Of a stretch of 64,000 nt of DNA, positions 46,618 to 52,928 are shown in pieces (position 1 is the first letter of the stretch; every line of letters starts with the position of its first letter). The notes below the pieces were generated by a model, which did not search any database, was not told the origin of the DNA, and saw only the letters and a list, made by a program, of their open reading frames with translations. Source of the DNA: Phyllobacterium chamaecytisi (GTDB lineage Bacteria > Pseudomonadota > Alphaproteobacteria > Rhizobiales > Rhizobiaceae); NCBI RefSeq assembly GCF_020164455.1, contig NZ_JAIQWW010000016.1, positions 102,984-166,983 on the forward strand, in the 5' to 3' direction. The position numbers and the translations under genes were made by a program.

Positions 46618-46929
46618 CGTTCGTGGCGCCGATGCCTCAACCAAGCGATGAAGTGAGAGCATTTCAGTTTGGAGGCAGAAGCAGTCTGCACCGAGCCAGC
46701 CGGTGCATCGAAGGCGATTGGCCACTTCGACCGCGGCAACGGCCTTGCTTCCAACTTGGAGGTAAAGCGATGTGGTTCACACCATGTAGCGTTACCCTCA
46801 TCATAAAAAGAACCCGGACAGGCTGGTCAATGTCTTTCCGGGTTCACTTTATGAAATGAGGAATGGGGGCGAACGAAAGTTCGTCCCCGCTCCAAGCTCG
46901 AACATAGCAGTTCTGCGGATTTTTCCAAG
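46618..46929 (+). ncRNA. Structured repeat element, copy 1 (RNA with 29-codon ORF)
   Basis: Reading 5' to 3': the conserved CGTTCGT start; a stem GCCTC(46634)/GAGGC(46672); hairpin TGCACCG/CGGTGCA (46687-46707); hairpin TCGAAG/CTTCGA (46708-46730); GGCAA...TTGC around 46735-46749; CTTGGAGGT (46755-46763) with the ribosome binding site; the 29-codon ORF; a hairpin ACCCGGA/TCCGGGT within the ORF; a 10-base stem with GAAA loop (46865-46888); CTCCAAG (46890-46896), the perfect complement of CTTGGAG; and a tail GCGGATTTTTCCAAG. Comparison with copies 2 and 3 shows base-pair-preserving changes. Function unknown; no match to an RNA family that I recall. Confidence 0.7.
46770..46859 (+). CDS. 29-residue microprotein, element copy 1
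   Basis: ATG to TGA, 29 codons, with GGAGGT (46758-46763) exactly 6 bases before the ATG. The product starts 'MWFTPCSVTLIIKRTRTGW' and ends 'FRVHFMK': two short beta-prone strands joined by a basic turn (TRT-x-W), strongly basic overall. The copy at 54900-54989 keeps the length and has about 11 identical residues and mostly conservative changes; 6 codons differ only at the third position. That pattern supports translation. Role unknown; it could be a nucleic-acid or membrane-binding peptide. Confidence 0.6.
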   Translation: MWFTPCSVTLIIKRTRTGWSMSFRVHFMK

Positions 46930-47015
46930 TTTCAAATGCCCTGTGTTTCTGGCTCTTTCGTTGAACGCAGAAGGACAACCGTGCAACCGATTGTTTGCAA
47001 AGCGTTTCAACCCGG

Positions 47016-47326
47016 CGTTCGTTGCCTTGGCTCATGAAGCAAGCGATGAATCGACGTGAATTCAGTTTGGGAGCAGACGCAGTCTGCACCGAGCCAGCCG
47101 GTGCATCGAAGGCGATTGGCCACTTCGACCGCGGCAACGGCCTTGCTTCCAACTTGGAGGTAAAGCGATGTGGTTCACACCATGTAGCGTTACCCTCATC
47201 ATAAAAAGAACCCGGACAGGCTGGCAAGTCTCGTTCCGGGTTCATTTTATGAAATGAGGAATGGGGGCGGACGAAAGTTCGTCCCCGCTCCAAGACGAAC
47301 ATAGCAGTTTTGCGGATTTTTCCAAG
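47016..47326 (+). ncRNA. Structured repeat element, copy 2 (RNA with 29-codon ORF)
   Basis: Same order as copy 1: CGTTCGT at 47016, weaker outer stem (GCTC 47030 / GAGC 47071), the two leader hairpins, CTTGGAG at 47153-47159, the ORF, and the GAAA hairpin at 47263-47286. CTCCAAG is at 47288-47294, and the T-rich tail ends at 47326. In the GAAA stem one A-T pair of copy 1 is a G-T pair here, so pairing is kept. Lies 211 bases before the AbrB-type gene on the same strand. Confidence 0.7.
47168..47257 (+). CDS. 29-residue microprotein, element copy 2
   Basis: ATG to TGA, 29 codons, GGAGGT at 47156-47161 with a 6-base spacing. Identical to copy 1 except around residues 20-21, where 'WSMSF' of copy 1 reads 'WQVSF'. 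At the DNA level that change is a 2-3 base rearrangement inside the ORF hairpin that leaves the frame and length unchanged, which favours a maintained reading frame. Confidence 0.6.
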   Translation: MWFTPCSVTLIIKRTRTGWQVSFRVHFMK

Positions 47327-47536
47327 GATCAAATACGCTAAACAGGGGTGGACGGCGCGCAACAGAAGATTATCCTGCGGCCAACTTTGTTGAGGCTGGC
47401 GGGACATTGGGGCGATGATAGTTAGTGATGCTTTTCCAAATGGCTTCCACAAAGGCGAAAAGCTCCGCTCATGTATGCCGCTTCGGCAACGTCGTCTCAA
47501 TACGCAGCGCCTCTCCCGGCTCTCCAACGGTTCCCA

Positions 47537-48634
47537 ATGAATGTTCCTGAATGGATCGGCCGCATCCTTGGCGGCGGATTGAGCAGTCGCGGCATTGGGT
47601 TGCAGTGGGCGATTTTGCTCGGATTGTCGATCCTGTTCTTCTTGCTTCTCCACGCGACTCATCTGCCGGCGGCGCTGCTGCTTGGGCCGATGGCTGCAGC
47701 CATTGCCGTGGCTGCAGCGGGCGGTTCGATCCGACTGCCGATGCGTCCTTTCATTGTCGCTCAAGGCGTGATCGGCTGCCTGATCGCGCTCAGTATTCGG
47801 CCCGCAGCGCTTGCCGAGATGCTGCACGACTGGCCCCTCTTCCTGGTGGTCATCGGGTCGGTTCTTATGGCAAGCAACGCGCTCGGCTGGTTGCTGACAC
47901 GCTGGCAGGTCTTGCCCGGTACGACCGCCATCTGGGGCTCATCTCCCGGCGCAGCTTCGGCGATGACGCTGATGGCCGAGGCTTTTGGTGCAGACATCCG
48001 CCTGGTAGCATTCATGCAATATCTACGCGTGGTCTTTGTGGCAATCGTCGCCTCGGCCGTGTCGAGTATATGGGTCACAGCTCCAGCGGCTCGGGTGCCG
48101 GAAATCGTCTGGTTCCCGTCCGTTCCCTGGCTTGGTCTTGCACAAACCTTGATACTCATAGTGCTTGGAAGTTTACTTGCCGTGCGACTGCGCATCCCTG
48201 CTGGGCCGCTTCTGGTGCCGCTTGTCGTGGGTGTGGTTCTGCAAAACACAGGTATGATGGAGATCGTATTGCCGCCCTGGCTGCTTGCTGCGAGCTACGC
48301 GCTCGTCGGCTGGAATATTGGCTCGCGCTTCACACGACCCATTCTTGTTCATGCAGCGCGTGCCCTGCCACGCGTCGTCGCCTCTATCCTGACCTTGATT
48401 GCGATTTGCGGAGGAATTGCCGCCATTCTCGTATGGGTGGCCGACGTGGACCCGCTGACGGCTTATCTGGCGACCAGTCCCGGCGGTGCTGATTCCGTTG
48501 CGATCATTGCGGCGTCCAGCGATGTCGACGTGGCATTCGTCATGGCGATGCAAACATCGCGTTTCATCGTCGTACTTTTGACAGGCCCTGCGATTGCGCG
48601 TTTCATCGCGAAACGAACAGGCCATGGAAGCTAG
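47537..48634 (+). CDS. AbrB-type (DUF, ammonia-monooxygenase-annotated) membrane protein
   Basis: 365 residues from the ATG at 47537; an ATG at 47471 is in frame but its extra 22 residues look unconserved. About ten hydrophobic segments in two similar halves, the duplicated membrane domain of TIGR03082/PF05145. Motifs 'GAASAMTLMAEAFGADIRLVAFMQYLRVV' and its second-half counterpart 'PGGADSVAIIAASSDVDVAFVMAMQTSRFIVV' show the internal duplication. Older databases call the family putative ammonia monooxygenase, which is unsupported. Probably an inner-membrane transporter of unknown substrate. Confidence 0.82.
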   Translation: MNVPEWIGRILGGGLSSRGIGLQWAILLGLSILFFLLLHATHLPAALLLGPMAAAIAVAAAGGSIRLPMRPFIVAQGVIGCLIALSIRPAALAEMLHDWPLFLVVIGSVLMASNALGWLLTRWQVLPGTTAIWGSSPGAASAMTLMAEAFGADIRLVAFMQYLRVVFVAIVASAVSSIWVTAPAARVPEIVWFPSVPWLGLAQTLILIVLGSLLAVRLRIPAGPLLVPLVVGVVLQNTGMMEIVLPPWLLAASYALVGWNIGSRFTRPILVHAARALPRVVASILTLIAICGGIAAILVWVADVDPLTAYLATSPGGADSVAIIAASSDVDVAFVMAMQTSRFIVVLLTGPAIARFIAKRTGHGS

Positions 48635-48665
48635 AGCAAATTGGACGGGAATTACTACTGAAAAA

Positions 48666-48742
48666 TGGTACGGACGGGTGGGCTCGAACCACCGACCTCA
48701 GGAGCCACAATCCTGCGCTCTAACCAACTGAGCTACGACCGC
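48666..48742 (-). tRNA. tRNA-His (anticodon GTG)
   Basis: 77 bases including an encoded CCA. D arm 'GCTCAGTTGGTTAGAGC', anticodon loop 'ATTGTGG', T arm with 'GGTTCGAGCC'. The acceptor stem begins at G1 opposite U72 with no G-1; the discriminator is A73. This is the alphaproteobacterial tRNA-His type, matched to the HisRS encoded at 22696-24210. There is a U5-U68 mismatch in the acceptor stem. Confidence 0.95.
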
Positions 48743-48835
48743 ATACCGTCATATTTTTGACAGGCGTCACATACGAAGGATTGACGCTTTTTGCAAGTGT
48801 TCGATGCAACAAAGACAGGAACAAACCAAAAAAAG

Positions 48836-48865
48836 AAAAAGGCCGGGGGAGGATCCGGCCTTTTT
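48836..48865 (-). terminator. Terminator downstream of the phasin gene
   Basis: AAAAAGGCCGG - GGGAGGAT - CCGGCCTTTTT, an 11-base stem with A and T tracts on both sides, about 100 bases after the phasin stop codon. It can work in both directions, so it also isolates the tRNA-His region. Confidence 0.85.
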
Positions 48866-48965
48866 CCATCAGTGCAAGACCAGGCGGGAGGAGCCATGAA
48901 GTCTTGCTTCCCCTACGGCCGGGAGGAGGAGTGCCGTCGGGGTATTTCTTGCGTCAAGTCGCTGA

Positions 48966-49421
48966 CTAAGCGACCTTGACGTCCTTGATTGCCTTCTCGA
49001 CAGCCGACTTGACCGGTGCGGAGATTTCTTCAACGGCCTTCGAAGCAACAGCCTGGAATTCCTTGGCCTGACCGGAGATGGCTTCAGCCTGCTTGCGAAC
49101 GAATGCGCTCTGCAGTTCGATCACTTCGCCAAAGGACTTCACGCCGATCAGCGCTTCGATGTGAGCGAAGCCGGCTTCGGTGTTGGCGCGGAATGCAGCC
49201 AATGCCTTGAGCGAAAGAGCGGCACCATTCGACTGGGCAGTTTCAAAAGTGGTTTCAAGCGTCTTCTGAGCAGCTTCGGCCTGATCCTTGATCTTGGCAT
49301 AAGCTTCCTTGGACTGAGCAACGCCCTTTTCGGTGAATTCGCGAACCTGGTCGGTTACAGCGGTTGCATCGAAAGTAGGGATCGAGAACGCATCGGCAGT
49401 CTGTTTGGTGGTCTTGCTCAT
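48966..49421 (-). CDS. Phasin (polyhydroxyalkanoate granule-associated protein)
   Basis: 151 residues with AAGGAAGGA before the ATG. The middle, about residues 20-120, is amphipathic helix with 'KGVAQSKEAYAKIKDQAEAAQKTLETTFETAQ' region and 'LSLKALAAFRANTEAGFAHIEALIGVKSFGEVIELQSAFVRKQAEAI' region, the phasin_2 pattern. An Ala/Lys/Val tail follows. Phasins coat polyhydroxybutyrate granules. The promoter upstream carries a dyad suited for a PhaR-type repressor. Confidence 0.93.
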   Translation of the reverse strand: MSKTTKQTADAFSIPTFDATAVTDQVREFTEKGVAQSKEAYAKIKDQAEAAQKTLETTFETAQSNGAALSLKALAAFRANTEAGFAHIEALIGVKSFGEVIELQSAFVRKQAEAISGQAKEFQAVASKAVEEISAPVKSAVEKAIKDVKVA

Positions 49422-49480
49422 AACAGGTTCCTTCCTTGGTGCAGATGGTCATTCGTCTCTGCAGCTGATTTCATGACCCC

Positions 49481-49528
49481 TATATAATTCAAAATATGGT
49501 GCGTTGCAACATTTATTTTGCAGTGCAC
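49481..49528 (-). promoter_or_regulatory. Phasin promoter with TGCA-rich operator
   Basis: On the minus strand TTGCAA (-35, 49504-49509) and TATATA (-10, 49481-49486) are 17 bases apart, about 60 bases before the phasin ATG. A symmetrical site GTGC-N2-TGCAA-N8-TTGCA-N2-GCAC (49499-49528) overlaps the -35. PhaR repressors bind TGCA-rich sites near phasin genes, so autoregulation by PhaR is likely; phaR is not in the window. The remainder of 49422-49722 shows no gene. Confidence 0.65.
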
Positions 49529-49659
49529 AATCGAGCGCCTGTTTCTAAATCGAAATTATTATGTGGACGGTTGTATTGGCGTGACGGAAGTTAACTAAAC
49601 CAAGAGAAAGACATGTAAGATAGAGGGCTGCGAGTGGACGAGTGACGGCTGGATCATTA

Positions 49660-49674
49660 TTAACAAAGTCTTAA
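49660..49674. promoter_or_regulatory. CtrA-type box upstream of the PdhS-like kinase gene
   Basis: A perfect TTAA-N7-TTAA (N7 = CAAAGTC), 48 bases before the kinase start codon. This is the binding consensus of the cell-cycle regulator CtrA. Position near a promoter of a PleC/DivJ-class kinase gene suggests feedback, since such kinases act on DivK, which controls CtrA. Confidence 0.6.
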
Positions 49675-49722
49675 GAACATCGCGAGGATGCGACTGTTCG
49701 ATCGGAGCATGCTGGTCAACAT

Positions 49723-52700
49723 ATGGCGTCTGGAACTTATCCATTCATCGACATCGCCGTCCTCGACGAGATCCGCGAGCATTTTGCCAATGGCGATGCG
49801 CTCGTCGTGATATCGCAGGATCTGCAGAACGTCATCTGGGCCAATGGCCAAGGTGCGTCGATGCTTGGCTATGCGTCGATCGACGAGATACTGGGTGGCG
49901 GAGCAGTGCTCGGCATACAGGCACGGCGACAACTCATGGCGCTGGATGGTTTTCCGGCCATCGGTCATGGACGCACGGTTTCGTTGCGCGTTGCCTTTGG
50001 GCTTTCCAGCAGCATCCTGACATTCCAGGCGAGCGATCTGAAACTGCCGCGCGGCGAACAGGCCATCCTTCTCTCCATCGCCAATGCTGATCGGGCAAGC
50101 TCCGGAAAGCAGATCGCAGCATTGGCAATCAAGGGCTTTGGCGACCGGACAACGCATGCGGCGATGATCGACGCCAATGGCGGCGTGATCGCCGCATCGC
50201 AGCAGTTTGCCAGGCTCGGATTCAATGACAAGATCCTCGGCGATCTCGTACGGGAGGTGCGGCTCGAGCGCGACCGCCTGGTCAAGCGCCCGGTACAAAC
50301 AGTGAGCGGCGCTGTACCCACCGGGATTGCGAGACTGACGGACAGTCCCGCAATGCATCTGCTGTTTGCGATCGAGCCGGAGATTGTGGACGTGCAGACA
50401 AGCGAGATTGACCACCCGCAGCCTGAACTTGACGTTGTGCCCGAGGCGCCCATTGCCGATGCGCAGATAGATCATGCAGCGGCAGAGCCTCAGACCTCCC
50501 TTGCACTCGAGCCATCATTTAATGACACGGCAACACCCTCGGGCGTATTCCAGTACGCACCATCCGAGGCGCCTGTACGCTTTGTCTGGAAGGTCGACGC
50601 GCAGGCGAATTTCAGCGAGATATCACCAGAATTCTCGGCCGCTGTCGGACCGCAATCGGCGTCGATCATCGGCAGATCTTTCCGGGCGGTGGCGGCGAGC
50701 CATGGGTTCGACGACAACGAGGAAATCGCCGCGCTTCTTGAGCGTCGCGACACTTGGTCGGGACGGACGGTGCTATGGCCTATCCAAGGCACCGACCTGC
50801 GCGTGCCGATCGAGCTTGCTGCGCTGCCGATCTATTCGCGTGAGCGGGCGTTCCTGGGTTTCCGGGGGTTTGGCGTGGCCCGCATGGGCGATGTCACAGC
50901 CGATCCGAAAGCAGCAGGCAAGATATTGAACGACGTACAGTCCGCCGTAGATGTGTTCAACGGGGAAAAACCCGCGCTGGAAATCACACCGGATGCGACA
51001 GGCAACATCATTCCGCTCAAGACGCAACGGCCCTCACGCGACGACGGACGGCTGAACGATGCCGAACGCAATGCATTTCGCGAAATTGCCGAAAGGCTGC
51101 GCCGCGAAGTGCTTGGCGACGGCCCGAAGAGCAGTAGCGACGCAGAACCCGGGCCTGCTGCAACGCCGGCTTCAACGATGAAGCCCAAGGTTCCGGATGC
51201 GGAAGTGGTCGGTCCGGGCTATGCCGTTGCGGAAAGCGATAGCAAGAACGAACTCGCCCGGCCCGAGGATTTTGCGGTCAACATTCGCGAACAGGCGCGG
51301 CAGGGTGTCGACACGTCCATTCTCGCCGCCCTGCCCTTGCCGGTCCTGATCCACCGCCAGGGCCAGATACTTTATGCAAATCCCGCGCTGCTGGAGAGCA
51401 TATTGTATGCGTCTGCCGAAGCGATCAACGATGCGGGCGGCTTGAGCATCCTCTTCGCCGATGAAACTGGCGATAGCGGCGATGACGACGAAGCTGGCAT
51501 GAACCTTCGCCGCAGCGATGGCTCGGTGACGCGGGTTCAGGCGCATCTGCAGGCGGTCCGCTGGGACGAAGCAACCGAGAATGGCGAGCGCGCGCTACTG
51601 CTCGCATTGTCGCCGCAAGCCCCGACTGCCGATCATTTCGAGATGAGCGAACGCCAGCTTCTGCAGACGCGCATCGATGAGCTCAGCGCCATTCTCGATA
51701 CGGCGACCGACGGCGTGATCCTGCTCGATTCAGCCGGTTCGATCCGCTCCGTCAACCATTCCGCCGCTGCGCTCTTCGGCTACGAGCCGGAGGAGTTGAC
51801 CGGTAAAGCCTTCTCCATGCTCTTCGCCATCGAAAGCCAGCGCGCGGCGATGGATTATCTGAACAGTCTTTCGGAAAATGGCGTCGCCAGTCTGCTCAAT
51901 GACGGGCGCGAGGTGATCGGCCGTGAAGCCCAAGGCCGCTTCATCCCGCTGTTCATGACGATCGGCAAACTGGACGCCTCCAAGGGATACTGTGTTGTCC
52001 TGCGTGACATCACCCATTGGAAGCGCGCCGAGGAAGAGCTGGTCAGCGCCCGACGCGAGGCCGAACGCACGTCTGCCCAGAAAAGCGAGTTTCTGGCACG
52101 CATCAGCCATGAAATCCGCACACCGCTCAATGCCATAATCGGCTTTTCCGAATTGATGGCGGACGAGAAGTTCGGCCCTATCGGCAGCGAACGCTACCGC
52201 GATTATCTGAACGATATCAGCCGCTCCGGCAATCATGTCCTGTCGCTGGTCAACGATCTTCTCGATATTTCAAAGATCGAGGCAGGAGCCGTCGAGATGG
52301 ATTTCGAGGCGGTTTCGCTCAACGAAGCGCTGACGGAAGCCGTCGCGATCATGCAGCCACAGGCGAACCGCGAGCGTGTCATCATCCGCTCCAGCCTGAC
52401 ATCGCGGCTGCCCGACATTGTCGCAGACCATCGTTCGATCACCCAGATCGCCTTGAACCTATTGTCCAATGCCATCCGGTTCACCGGGCCCGGCGGCCAG
52501 GTCATTGTCTCCACAAGCTATGAGGCGAGCGGCGATGTGCTTTTGCGCGTGCGGGACACGGGCATCGGCATGACGCGGCAAGAGGTCGAGCAAGCTCTGC
52601 GACCCTACAAGCAGATCACCACGCCGAAGCATTCTCGCAGCGATGGTACCGGCCTTGGCCTGCCGTTGACCAAGGCGATGGCCGAAGCCAACCGCGCCAA

Positions 52701-52779
52701 TTTCACGATCGACTCCAATCCCGGTCGCGGGACAATGGTCGAGATAACATTTCCGTCCACGCGTGTTCTTGCAGAATAG
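49723..52779 (+). CDS. PdhS-like (PleC/DivJ homologue) PAS-containing histidine kinase
   Basis: 1018 residues with no membrane segment, so cytoplasmic. An N-terminal PAS-like region ('IREHFANGDALVVISQDLQNVIWANGQGASMLG' region) is followed by a second at about 285-390, a long disordered linker, and PAS domains near 530-620 and 645-760 ('ILDTATDGVILLDSAGSIRSVNHSAAALFGYEPEEL'). The kinase core has H796 in 'FLARISHEIRTPLNAIIGF', N box 'LNLLSNAIRF' and G boxes 'VRDTGIGMT' and 'GTGLGLPLTKAM'. The opening and core match the PdhS family that phosphorylates DivK and marks a cell pole. Which paralogue it is cannot be told. Confidence 0.85.
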   Translation: MASGTYPFIDIAVLDEIREHFANGDALVVISQDLQNVIWANGQGASMLGYASIDEILGGGAVLGIQARRQLMALDGFPAIGHGRTVSLRVAFGLSSSILTFQASDLKLPRGEQAILLSIANADRASSGKQIAALAIKGFGDRTTHAAMIDANGGVIAASQQFARLGFNDKILGDLVREVRLERDRLVKRPVQTVSGAVPTGIARLTDSPAMHLLFAIEPEIVDVQTSEIDHPQPELDVVPEAPIADAQIDHAAAEPQTSLALEPSFNDTATPSGVFQYAPSEAPVRFVWKVDAQANFSEISPEFSAAVGPQSASIIGRSFRAVAASHGFDDNEEIAALLERRDTWSGRTVLWPIQGTDLRVPIELAALPIYSRERAFLGFRGFGVARMGDVTADPKAAGKILNDVQSAVDVFNGEKPALEITPDATGNIIPLKTQRPSRDDGRLNDAERNAFREIAERLRREVLGDGPKSSSDAEPGPAATPASTMKPKVPDAEVVGPGYAVAESDSKNELARPEDFAVNIREQARQGVDTSILAALPLPVLIHRQGQILYANPALLESILYASAEAINDAGGLSILFADETGDSGDDDEAGMNLRRSDGSVTRVQAHLQAVRWDEATENGERALLLALSPQAPTADHFEMSERQLLQTRIDELSAILDTATDGVILLDSAGSIRSVNHSAAALFGYEPEELTGKAFSMLFAIESQRAAMDYLNSLSENGVASLLNDGREVIGREAQGRFIPLFMTIGKLDASKGYCVVLRDITHWKRAEEELVSARREAERTSAQKSEFLARISHEIRTPLNAIIGFSELMADEKFGPIGSERYRDYLNDISRSGNHVLSLVNDLLDISKIEAGAVEMDFEAVSLNEALTEAVAIMQPQANRERVIIRSSLTSRLPDIVADHRSITQIALNLLSNAIRFTGPGGQVIVSTSYEASGDVLLRVRDTGIGMTRQEVEQALRPYKQITTPKHSRSDGTGLGLPLTKAMAEANRANFTIDSNPGRGTMVEITFPSTRVLAE

Positions 52780-52928
52780 ACGGCCAATTCACAAACGGGT
52801 CATTTCCAACAAATCGATCGTAAAAGGTCTATACCGGCTTGAATTGCCCTGCATGATCGCTAAACCGTGGAAGGCAATGCAAAAATCCTTACAGCACGCA
52901 GCTGAAGGGACTGAAATCGGAAACGCTC

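Larger units (their letters stand above)
46584..47326. repeat. Tandem direct repeat, about 345 bases, two copies with a 398-base period
   Basis: 46584-46929 and 46982-47326 match along their length: near identity from about 46684 to 46820, with more divergence upstream and in the 3' third. Each copy carries one structured element with a 29-codon ORF on the plus strand. The duplication is local and in the same orientation. Flanks show no target-site duplication or terminal inverted repeat, so simple tandem duplication is likelier than transposition. Confidence 0.9.

Noticed and set aside
46584..47326. Tandem repeat considered as an insertion sequence or MITE
   Set aside because: No transposase, terminal inverted repeats or target duplications; conserved ribosome binding site, ORF and pairing fit a functional RNA or gene unit better.
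46584..47326. Tandem repeat considered as a CRISPR array
   Set aside because: Only two units of about 345 bases with structure; no short repeats or unique spacers and no cas genes.
46844..47827. 327-codon minus-strand frame across element copy 2 and the AbrB-type gene
   Set aside because: It crosses the real AbrB gene in antisense and the repeat element. Its similarity to a minus-strand frame in copy 1 follows from DNA identity, and the conserved start, spacing and stop are on the plus strand.
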